Below are positions 51,800-59,815 of a DNA stretch of 64,000 bases, one piece after another. The notes below the pieces were generated by a model that saw only the letters and a list, made by a program, of their open reading frames with translations, ran no database searches and was not told where the DNA came from. The position numbers and the translations under genes are program-made. Each line of letters opens with the position of its first letter. Position 1 is the stretch's first letter. Source of the stretch: Antrihabitans spumae (GTDB lineage Bacteria; Actinomycetota; Actinomycetes; Mycobacteriales; Mycobacteriaceae). Location of the stretch: positions 11,299-75,298 of the forward strand of contig NZ_JBIMSN010000141.1 in NCBI RefSeq assembly GCF_043944905.1, read 5' to 3'.

Positions 51800-53105
51800 C
51801 CGACAGTTCGAGCACAAGCCGAGCGCCCCCGAGCGGGCTCACGTCGAAATAGGCTCGGCCACCGTGTAGTTGGGCTTGCTGGGCGACCAACGCCAGACCA
51901 AGACCGGAACCGGATTTGGCAGCCGACGCACCTCGGTAGAAGCGCTCGAACACCGCGGTGCGCTCCGATTTGGGTACGCCGATGCCGTCGTCGTCGACCG
52001 TGACAACGATGGCATCGTCGGTTCGCCGCGCCGCAGTGATCACCACGTTGTGCGCGCGGCCGTGTCGTGCCGCGTTGCTGAGCGCATTGTCCACGGCGAG
52101 GCGTAGCCCGGCGGAAAGTCCGCGCATGATCAGCGCCTGCTCGGCGTCGACGCGGACGGTGAGGTCGGCGAAGTGGCGCATTGCGTCCTGTGCAGCGATG
52201 TCGCAGATCTCGACAACGTCGGTATCGGAATGGTCGCTGTCCGAGGCCAATTCGCCCGATGCCAAACGCTCCAGCGCGGCGAGCGTCGCTTCTACTCGGC
52301 CTTGCGTTCGCGCGAGGTCGTCGAGGATTTCGGTCCGCTGCGCGTCGTCGAGATCGAGTGTGCGCAATACCTCGATGTCGGTACGCATTGCGGTCAGCGG
52401 TGTGCGTAACTCGTGCGCCGATGCGGCCGCGAAGTCCCGCGCGGTCGTCAATGCTGCCGTCGTGTCGGCCTGCGCATCGTCGACTCGCTGCAGCATTGCT
52501 GTGAGTGCGTCCCCGAGTTCGTCGGCCTCGCGCACCCCGCCTGCCTGTTTGGCCGGCTGAGGTTGTCCGGCGCTGATCCGACGCGTCAACTCGACGATCG
52601 GCCGAACGGCCCTGCCGCCGAAGATCCAGCCGAGCCCTCCGGATGCTGCGATCGCAAGTGCGCCTGCCGCGACGACGTAGCGTCGCTGGTCGGCAGTTGC
52701 GCGGGCTGCCTCTTCCGCCGGTAGGCCGAGTGAAACCTTCTGTTCCGCAGGCCTTTCCACAGTCGTGGTGAAGACGCGATAGGGCGTGCCGTCGACATCG
52801 ACGGTGCGTGAGCCGTCGGCGAGGGCGGGTAGCTCGACGCTGGTCGTTCCGCCGACGGAACCGTCAGCATTGCGAAAGGTCAACGCAAGATCGTTCGACG
52901 GACCGAGCACCGACAAAACTCGAACCGCGATATCGGCGTTCAACAGCACTAGCTTCGACACCGTTTCGAGCCGCTGATCGATCTGCTGCAGATTGTTGCG
53001 CTCGATGGCCTGAGACACGATGAAGCCGAGCGCGACGACGATGATCGTCGCGCCGAGAGCGGTGGCAGCTGCGACCCGTGCGCGCAGCGAATACGTCCGT
53101 GTCAC
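51771..53105 (-). CDS. prrB: Sensor histidine kinase PrrB
   Basis: Membrane sensor kinase of 444 residues: helix 1 (about 12-34), extracytoplasmic domain, helix 2 (about 150-170), HAMP, HisKA with the phosphorylated His in SAHELRTPLTAMRTD, and ATPase domain (N-box DNALSNAARHG, G1 VDDDGIGVP, G2 GSGLGLALV). Start GTG 53103-53105 overlaps the TGA of prrA. The pair corresponds to Rv0902c-Rv0903c of M. tuberculosis, an essential system there. Confidence 0.9.
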   Translation of the reverse strand: MTRTYSLRARVAAATALGATIIVVALGFIVSQAIERNNLQQIDQRLETVSKLVLLNADIAVRVLSVLGPSNDLALTFRNADGSVGGTTSVELPALADGSRTVDVDGTPYRVFTTTVERPAEQKVSLGLPAEEAARATADQRRYVVAAGALAIAASGGLGWIFGGRAVRPIVELTRRISAGQPQPAKQAGGVREADELGDALTAMLQRVDDAQADTTAALTTARDFAAASAHELRTPLTAMRTDIEVLRTLDLDDAQRTEILDDLARTQGRVEATLAALERLASGELASDSDHSDTDVVEICDIAAQDAMRHFADLTVRVDAEQALIMRGLSAGLRLAVDNALSNAARHGRAHNVVITAARRTDDAIVVTVDDDGIGVPKSERTAVFERFYRGASAAKSGSGLGLALVAQQAQLHGGRAYFDVSPLGGARLVLELSVSRPPTSPR

Positions 53106-53809
53106 CGTGGTTCTCGCAGCACGAAGCCGACGCCACGGATCGTGTGCAGCACCCGCGGATGACCGTCCACCTCGAACTTGCGTCGCAGATATCCGATGAA
53201 AACGTCGACGACGTTCGTGTCGGCAGCGAAGTCGTAGCCCCACACCAATTCCAGCAGACGCTCGCGACTCAGCACCACGCCGGTGTTGCGCGCGAGGGTG
53301 GAAAGCAGTTCGAATTCGCGCTTGGTGAGTTCGATGTCGTTGCCTGCCAACCGGGCCCGATGGCCGGGTAGATCGATCTCGACCGGTCCGACGGTGATGC
53401 CGCCCTCGGTCGAGTTCGTAGTGGTCGTGTCGGCTCGGCGGCGAAGCAAGGCGCGGATTCTGGCGACGAGCTCGGCAAGGACGAACGGTTTGACCAGATA
53501 GTCGTCGGCTCCGGATTCGAGGCCTGCGATTCTGTCGTCCACCGAATTGCGAGCGCTCAGTACGCAGATGGGAACGTCGTTTCCGATCGCTCGCAGCGCC
53601 GTCACCACACCTGCGCCGTCGAGTATCGGCATGTTCATGTCGAGGACGATCGCGTCCGGCGAATTGGCAGCGACACTGCGCAACGCCGCGGCGCCATCGC
53701 GGGCCGTGAGCACCGTGAAGCCGGACAGCCGAAGGCCACGCTCGACGGAGGCCAGAACGTCCTCGTCGTCGTCGACAACGAGAACGCTGGCCGCACTTTG
53801 ACCGCTCAC
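53102..53809 (-). CDS. prrA: Response regulator PrrA
   Basis: OmpR-family regulator of 235 residues. Receiver domain with acidic pocket VVDDDED and phosphorylated Asp57 in IVLDMNMP, then the winged helix (LTKREFELLSTLARN, VVDVFIGYLRRKFE). The sequence closely resembles mycobacterial PrrA as I remember it. Transcribed before prrB. The hemophore-like gene (53848-54252) ends 38 bp upstream on the same strand and may share the transcript. Confidence 0.92.
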   Translation of the reverse strand: MSGQSAASVLVVDDDEDVLASVERGLRLSGFTVLTARDGAAALRSVAANSPDAIVLDMNMPILDGAGVVTALRAIGNDVPICVLSARNSVDDRIAGLESGADDYLVKPFVLAELVARIRALLRRRADTTTTNSTEGGITVGPVEIDLPGHRARLAGNDIELTKREFELLSTLARNTGVVLSRERLLELVWGYDFAADTNVVDVFIGYLRRKFEVDGHPRVLHTIRGVGFVLREPR

Positions 53810-53847
53810 AAGCTCATTGTGCCTGGCGAGGTAATCTTCGAGCGCTA

Positions 53848-54252
53848 TCAGTAGCTGTGGCAGGTGTCGGCGATCTCGGCAGCCTTTGCCGCGATCTGGT
53901 CTGCGTAGGGTCCGGATCGGAGCTGGTCGCGCTGTGCTTGCAGGTCCGGATTGGCGGCCAGGTAGGCGTCCAGCGCCGCCTGGCGCTGGTCGACGGGCAG
54001 GGCGAAGAACTGCCTGAGCATGTCCTTGCGGTCAGGATTCGCGTCGAGATTGTTCGCGACTTGCGGTGCTCGGTCGTGCAGGGCGGCGTCGATCTGATCG
54101 AACGAGCAGGTGGTCTGCAGCAAAGGTCCTGCCGCTGACGCGGGGTCGGCGACGGCGGTGCCGGGAGCGAGTAGCGCACCTGTCGCCAATGCGGCGGAGG
54201 TGGCGAGGACGGCTGGCAGCATACGGATCATGCGGGGGTTTCGTGGCTTCAT
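53848..54252 (-). CDS. Secreted hemophore-like protein
   Basis: Exported protein of 134 residues with a signal peptide (about 1-36, ending GTAVADP). The mature 95-residue helical domain has two cysteines (TTCSFDQIDAAL and ADTCHSY) and the QFFALPVDQRQAALDAYLA block of the mycobacterial haem-binding hemophore family (Rv0203-like). It may bind haem outside the cell. Start ATG 54250-54252. Confidence 0.75.
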   Translation of the reverse strand: MKPRNPRMIRMLPAVLATSAALATGALLAPGTAVADPASAAGPLLQTTCSFDQIDAALHDRAPQVANNLDANPDRKDMLRQFFALPVDQRQAALDAYLAANPDLQAQRDQLRSGPYADQIAAKAAEIADTCHSY

Positions 54253-54336
54253 AATTGCGACCCTAGAACCGCAACATGGCAGGTCACTGAGCTGTTTCTG
54301 AGGATTCTCTGAGGAGCGCCGCTTAGTCTGAAGTCT

Positions 54337-55833
54337 GTGAGTGCAACGATCTCGGCAGGCGACCTGATTTCCCACGTACTCGATCCAGGGAGCTTCGTCA
54401 GCTGGGATCGCACGCCGATCGACGTGTCGCCGTCCGAGCGCTACACGGCCGACCTCGCCTCGGCCACCGAGCGATCCGGGGTCGACGAATCGGTGCTGAC
54501 AGGCGAGGGTTCGGTTCGGGGTCGTCGGGTTGCGGTGATCGCGTGCGAGTTTCGGTTCCTGGCGGGCTCGATCGGTGTTGCCGCCGCCGAGCGGATCGTC
54601 TCGGCGATCGAACGTGCGACCGCAGAACGGTTGCCTCTGGTTGCGTCGCCGACGTCGGGTGGCACTCGGATGCAGGAAGGCACACTCGCATTCGTCCAGA
54701 TGGTGAAAATCGCTGCGGCGGTTGCCGTTCACAAGAAGGCACACCTGCCGTATCTGGTCTATCTGCGCAATCCGACGATGGGCGGGGTGTTCGCGTCGTG
54801 GGGATCGCTCGGGCAGGTCACCGTTGCCGAGCCCGGCGCGATGATCGGATTCCTCGGACCGCGGGTTTACCAAGCGCTCTACGGCGAAGACTTTCCGACC
54901 GGCGTGCAGACGGCCGAGAACCTCTATCGCAACGGCGTCATCGACGGAGTTGTCCCAGTTGCGTTGTTACGCAACCTCATGCACCGGGCGCTGTGTGTGA
55001 TGACGGGAACGGTGCGCGACAGCGTCTCTGCCGTCCCCGTGGTGACAGCGGCGGCCGCCGACGTCGACGCATGGCAGTCGGTGCTGTCGTCGCGCCGCGT
55101 GGACCGGCCGGGGATTCGGCAGTTACTTCGCCATGCGACCGAACGAGTGCCGCTCAGCGGTACCGGGCAGGGTGAAGCGGATCGGACGGTGCTTCATTCG
55201 CTTGCCCGATTCCGCGGCAGGCCGTGTGTGCTCTTCGGACACGACAGGGACGGTCAGTCGGTCGATCGGGCAATGGGTCCGGCGGCCCTACGCGAGGCCC
55301 GGCGAGCGATGCGTCTCGCCGAGGAACTGCAGATACCGCTTGTGCTCGTGATCGATACTCTCGGTGCGTCGCTGTCGAAGGAAGCAGAGGAACGTGGGCT
55401 TGCTCCTGAAATCGCGCGGTGTATAGCCGATCTCGTGACACTCGACGCCCCGACGATCTCGGTACTGCTCGGGCAGGGCAGTGGCGGTGGTGCATTGGCG
55501 CTGCTACCGGCCGACCGCGTCATCGCCGCGCAGAACGGTTGGCTTGCACCGCTGCCGCCCGAGGGGGCGAGTGCGATCGTCCACCGCGACACCGAGCATG
55601 CACCCGAAATGGCTGCGGCTCAGGGTGTTCGATCCGCGGATCTGTTGGCGGCCGGCATCGTCGACTGCATCGTCGGTGAATTCGACGATGCCGCAGACGA
55701 ACCCGCGGAGTTCGCAGTCCGGATGGTTGCGGCCATCTCCGCCGAGCTGCGCGAACTTGCGGCGGTCGAGTCGACGGAGCGACTGTCGTTGCGTATGGCC
55801 CGTTACCGCAAGCTGGGGTTGCCCGAACGATGA
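54337..55833 (+). CDS. accD3: Acyl-CoA carboxylase carboxyltransferase AccD3
   Basis: Carboxyltransferase subunit of 498 residues combining both crotonase-like halves: beta-like (FLAGSIGVAAAERIVSAIE, SGGTRMQEG, YLRNPTMGGVFASWGSLG) and alpha-like (LVLVIDTLGASLSKEAEERG, LLGQGSGGGALALLPADRV). It corresponds to Rv0904c and supplies a malonyl-CoA-type unit for lipid synthesis. Start GTG 54337. It is the last gene of the conserved block; the composition changes directly after its stop. Confidence 0.88.
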   Translation: MSATISAGDLISHVLDPGSFVSWDRTPIDVSPSERYTADLASATERSGVDESVLTGEGSVRGRRVAVIACEFRFLAGSIGVAAAERIVSAIERATAERLPLVASPTSGGTRMQEGTLAFVQMVKIAAAVAVHKKAHLPYLVYLRNPTMGGVFASWGSLGQVTVAEPGAMIGFLGPRVYQALYGEDFPTGVQTAENLYRNGVIDGVVPVALLRNLMHRALCVMTGTVRDSVSAVPVVTAAAADVDAWQSVLSSRRVDRPGIRQLLRHATERVPLSGTGQGEADRTVLHSLARFRGRPCVLFGHDRDGQSVDRAMGPAALREARRAMRLAEELQIPLVLVIDTLGASLSKEAEERGLAPEIARCIADLVTLDAPTISVLLGQGSGGGALALLPADRVIAAQNGWLAPLPPEGASAIVHRDTEHAPEMAAAQGVRSADLLAAGIVDCIVGEFDDAADEPAEFAVRMVAAISAELRELAAVESTERLSLRMARYRKLGLPER

Positions 55834-55840
55834 ACCATCC

Positions 55841-55873
55841 TGTTGACAACAATCATATTAAATAAAATAATAT
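55841..55873 (+). promoter_or_regulatory. AT-rich promoter and operator of the P450-aminotransferase-MmpL operon
   Basis: A -35-like TTGACA (55843-55848) lies within the perfect palindrome TGTTG-A-CAACA (55841-55851). A second dyad, ATATTA-n7-TAATAT (55855-55860/55868-55873), covers the -10 area, where TAATAT or AATAAT could serve. The segment is strikingly AT-rich for this genome. The GntR-type regulator at the end of the operon is the natural candidate to bind it (inference). Confidence 0.6.
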
Positions 55874-55877
55874 CGCC

Positions 55878-57193
55878 ATGGGGGTAGGGACGGTAGCAAC
55901 TGCATACGGCAAGTGGGTACTCAGAGATGGGGCGGCGCGGGTAGCGATGCGCCTACGCCCCTCTGATCCTTGGTCAACTGTGTTCGATGGCGATTGCGCG
56001 ACGCAAGACGGGCTGCGCACCTACCACTCGGCGATCCGGTCGATGCCAGTAACAACTGGCATGATCGGCTATGTCGTTACCGGTCATCGCGAATCGCGTT
56101 ACGTCTTGGCAGACAAAAATACACGCCACCGACCTTCCAGATGATCTATCCGGATTGGATGTCGGCCCTGTACGACAACGCCGTGATGAAGGGTCCTGCG
56201 AACCCTTTCGAGCGCCCATCGATGGTCGTCCTCGACGGTGTCGACCACCGAAAATTACGGCAGTACGTGGCGCGTTACTTCACGCCGGCGAATGCGCGTG
56301 CGATCCGCGACGACATCACGGAAATCGTCGACGACACGCTGGTGGGCCTTGGCGTAATGCGAGAGGTGGACCTCGTCTCCGACTACTGCAAGGTGATACC
56401 TGCGAAAGTTAGCGCAAAGATCCTCGGAATGAGCGACGCCGAGGCCCGTATGCTAGCGACACTGGGTGACGAATCGGTCAAGATGCTCGAAATCGGTCGG
56501 CCTTTCAAGGAATTTTCTCAGGTCGAGCGATGCATAGAGCGTCTCGATACGTGGATAGACGAACAGTTCCGGCTCATCCTGCGGGGTCGTCGCAAGCCAG
56601 CTGGACTTGTCGGAATCCTCGCGAAGGACCTCGGCAAACCCCAGCCCCCACTCACGCGTCGAGAGGCGAAGGCGCTGTTGTCGCTGCTTGTGCTCGCTGG
56701 GTTCGAGACAACGGTGAACCTGATCGGTAGCGGAATACAGCTGCTCACTCAACATCCAGAACAGCTCCGGATACTGAAGAGCGAGCCGCAGCATTGGCCG
56801 AACGCGATCGACGAGATCCTCCGTATCGACGGACCGGTTCTCGGAACCGTTCGGAAGGCGAACGAGGACGATTGGATCGGAGATGTTCGAGTTCCCCGCG
56901 GCACCTTTATCTTGGTGTCCGGTGCGAATCACGATCCCAGCGTGTTCCCCGCCCCGTACACATTCGATATCAAACGAATCAACGCAAAGGATCATATTAC
57001 TTTTGGTGGGGGTCGCCACTTCTGTACTGGTGCGCATCTCGCTCGCGTCGAAGGAGAAATCGCGCTATCGAGATTGTTCAAGAGATTCCCGAATCTTTCA
57101 CCGTCAGCCGAGTGCACGCGACGGACTTCGACATTCCTTCGAGGTTGGCAATCGATGCCAATGCGGTTGAACGACAGCGACGCCATGGAATGA
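55878..57193 (+). pseudogene. Cytochrome P450, frameshifted in an A5 run
   Basis: Reads as a P450 of about 438 residues only if one base is added at the A5 run 56115-56119. Before it, frame one gives the N-terminus up to VVTGHRESRYVLADK; after it, frame two continues KYTPPTFQMIYPDW to the stop at 57193. All motifs are intact in the second part: I-helix LLVLAGFETTVNL, ExxR in DEILRIDG, haem loop FGGGRHFCTGAHLARVE. So it is either a recent pseudogene, a sequencing error in a homopolymer, or a slippage-expressed gene. It leads the operon, 7 bp before the fusion gene. Substrate unknown. Confidence 0.75.
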
Positions 57194-57200
57194 GAGAACG

Positions 57201-59810
57201 ATGACACGTTTTTCGGCACCTACCGCATCAACAATCGAGCACATCGCCCGGTTCGCCGAACGAGGAAACCCAAATTTGCTGTTTGCCGGAGTGTCGGTCA
57301 GTGACGAATCGGCGCAACTGGGCTACTTGCTGAGCAGGATGCACTACCCGATTCGAACGAAGTACTACACGTGCTTCGCCAACTCGTTCGAAGAGGCCAT
57401 ATCCGGCGCGGTCAAGCTCGCACGCCATACGGCGAGGGCAAAGGGGTCCGTCGGCACTGCGATACTAGTCGACCGCGACGGGCGAATCGCCCAGCACTAC
57501 AATCCGACCCGACTTGCAGCACACAGTGATTTGGTTCCAGGTCTCGAGGTGGTGGCCGACATCGCCGCGGCCAGTCGCCTCCTCGACGAATCACACGTCC
57601 CGCCTGCGGCACTCGTCTATATCGTCGAGGAAGACATTGACGTTTGCGAACTGCGTCGGCTTGTCGCAAGATGTGCCGAACTCGGAGTGATGTCAATCGG
57701 ATGTGACGACCGCGACCTGTCGCGCGCCGTAGCGAGCGGCCGATTTCAGATCTCGACCGTGAAGTTCGATGTTCATGCATACGGAGAAGCGCTGACGAAC
57801 CGAATGCTCCCGTTTGGTGCGTTCGTGATGACGCCACACGCGTACAAGATCTGGAATCACCCGATCAATGCGCTAGCGCACTCGTCAACGTTCGGCGCGA
57901 ACGGGATCGCGTTGAGCCTGGCGATCACGACCCTGCGTGCCGCCGACGCCGTCGACCACGCCGACGAAGTTGTATTCGACCTCATCACAAAAGATCCGCA
58001 GTCTCGTAACCGCTACTTCGAAGATCACGTCAATCCGCAGGCGGCGATCTGGTTGCAAGCGTTCGGCATCGATATCGATATCCAAACGGCGTTCGGCGCG
58101 GACATGGCCCTAGGGTGCGGTCGAAGAATCCTCGACATGGCTGGGGGAACTGGCGCGAACCTGCGAGGACACAACCCATCCGACATCTCGGACTTGACTG
58201 ATTGGTTCGACCCGTCGACCGACTACATAGGCAAACTGCAGCGATCCCTGCACGAACTCACCGGCTACTCCGAAATTTACTGCGCGGTGAGCGGAGCAAC
58301 GGCCGTCGAGACGGCCATTGCACTTGCGCGACTCGCGCTTCCCGACAGACCCAAAATCCTCACCTTCGACGGAAACTTTGCAGGTAAAACGCTTCTCCCA
58401 CTGAGCTTCAGCCGCAACGGGCCACAACGATCAGCTACGATCAGCGATCCGTTCAGGCCGTACTCCGAGTCTGTAATTTATGCCGACCCTTGGGCGCATG
58501 ATGCGGTGCTGAACATCGAAGCGATCCTCGACGATCGAGAAATTGGTCTGGTCTGGTTCGAATGTGTGCAAGGAATGTCGTGCAAGGCGATACCGCAGGA
58601 CGTGCTGGACCTTGTGGATTCAATGCGCCGCAGTCGTCATTTTCTCGTGGGCATCGATGAGATACTCTCGGGAGTCTGGCGCAGCGGCGACGACTTTTTC
58701 GCGCACTCCTCGAAGATGAGGCCGGCCGATATCGTGACAATCGCAAAACCATTTTCTGACATGGCCACCCCAGTCGGATTGGTCCTCACAACTCCTCAGG
58801 TGGCGGTTAATGCACACAATTACTTCCCAGCCGCCGCTGCTCGTCTCGCTGACCAGTACCGGAATCAATTGACCGCCGCGATAGCCTTCAATGCCCTGAC
58901 AGCCGTCGACAACGACGAGGCGCATGCTCTTCGCAAACAGCAAACAAAAGAACTCCGCGAAGGGTTGGACCGCATCTGCGCGGAGTCCAGTGTGCTATCC
59001 AAGGTCATCGGCGATGGTCTCCACATCCGACTCGAGATGAACCGACGCTTTTTCCCCCAGCGATCAAATTCGACGTTGACCCAGTTGGTCGAGGGATCTC
59101 TGCAAGATCTGGTATTGCGTGATTGCGGCGTCATCGTCGCTCAGATGCGCTTGTTCCCGCCACTTTTCATGCCAGAGGGGACCGCAGCGCGTGTAGTCGA
59201 AGCCATGCAGGGAGTCACACAAATCTCTGTGCCACGTGTGTACATCAACAGTTTTGTGGGAGTCGCGCGAGGACTCCGACTCACTGTGTCCCACGTCCTG
59301 AGACGGTCTCCGCCGAGATCGTGGGGTAGGCGCATCAGCGCCGGGTGGGCACGCCAGGGCTATTTCCGCCGGGTGGCATCACCTCTGGTCAAGATCGACA
59401 GGTTGATGGCCGCAACAACGGACGAACGATTCTCGTTGACGAGGCTCGGTCGGATTCCATCGCTGACCCTCACGGTCACCTGCCTCGAGCGATCGAACGC
59501 AGAAGCTGTTCGCCTGGTTTACGCGCAACGACGCGGGTCCACCTATGTCGCAGGCACGAACTTCGGACGCCCGACACATCCCGTCTGGGCATCTCTTCTG
59601 GCGCGGTCCGGCAAATGCGAGACCGCAATCGCGGGCCGATCCACCAGCCACAACGCTCGGATCCTTACGGGTGACGAGCGTGAGGTAGCGCTGGCTTACC
59701 TTGACGAGGTATGGCAAGGATATAGCGACTACGACCGGGTGTCGGGCAGGCCGTCGTACGTCTTCGAGCTTTCGAATGCCGGTCAGACCGGACATTCGGC
59801 GGAATCGTAG
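57201..59810 (+). CDS. Fusion: lysine-less class III aminotransferase half, class III aminotransferase, Ddn/F420 domain
   Basis: Protein of 869 residues with three parts. Residues 1-290 look like a degenerate class III PLP aminotransferase: FANSFEEAISGAVKLAR (59-75), a large-domain strand ending near GVMSIGCDD, and HSSTFGANGIALSL (227-240), but the lysine block is replaced by YGEALTNRMLPFGAFV with Glu196 where Lys is expected. Residues 295-680 are a fuller class III domain: LDMAGGTGANLRGHNP, SGATAVETAIALARLAL, FLVGIDEILSG with Asp486, and the PLP lysine Lys516 in PADIVTIAKPFSD. Residues 715-860 match the Ddn/F420 split-barrel (GTNFGRPTHPVWASLL, ARILTGDERE, VWQGYSDYDRVSGR). Class III enzymes act as dimers, so the first two parts may form a one-chain dimer with one active site. 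I know no characterised homologue. Confidence 0.8.
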   Translation: MTRFSAPTASTIEHIARFAERGNPNLLFAGVSVSDESAQLGYLLSRMHYPIRTKYYTCFANSFEEAISGAVKLARHTARAKGSVGTAILVDRDGRIAQHYNPTRLAAHSDLVPGLEVVADIAAASRLLDESHVPPAALVYIVEEDIDVCELRRLVARCAELGVMSIGCDDRDLSRAVASGRFQISTVKFDVHAYGEALTNRMLPFGAFVMTPHAYKIWNHPINALAHSSTFGANGIALSLAITTLRAADAVDHADEVVFDLITKDPQSRNRYFEDHVNPQAAIWLQAFGIDIDIQTAFGADMALGCGRRILDMAGGTGANLRGHNPSDISDLTDWFDPSTDYIGKLQRSLHELTGYSEIYCAVSGATAVETAIALARLALPDRPKILTFDGNFAGKTLLPLSFSRNGPQRSATISDPFRPYSESVIYADPWAHDAVLNIEAILDDREIGLVWFECVQGMSCKAIPQDVLDLVDSMRRSRHFLVGIDEILSGVWRSGDDFFAHSSKMRPADIVTIAKPFSDMATPVGLVLTTPQVAVNAHNYFPAAAARLADQYRNQLTAAIAFNALTAVDNDEAHALRKQQTKELREGLDRICAESSVLSKVIGDGLHIRLEMNRRFFPQRSNSTLTQLVEGSLQDLVLRDCGVIVAQMRLFPPLFMPEGTAARVVEAMQGVTQISVPRVYINSFVGVARGLRLTVSHVLRRSPPRSWGRRISAGWARQGYFRRVASPLVKIDRLMAATTDERFSLTRLGRIPSLTLTVTCLERSNAEAVRLVYAQRRGSTYVAGTNFGRPTHPVWASLLARSGKCETAIAGRSTSHNARILTGDEREVALAYLDEVWQGYSDYDRVSGRPSYVFELSNAGQTGHSAES

Positions 59811-59815
59811 CGACC

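Noticed and set aside
56111..56122. Programmed -1 frameshifting as the explanation for the split P450
   Set aside because: Only five A residues, no proper X-XXY-YYZ heptamer and no obvious downstream stem-loop or upstream ribosome-site-like stimulator. Mutation or sequencing error is simpler.
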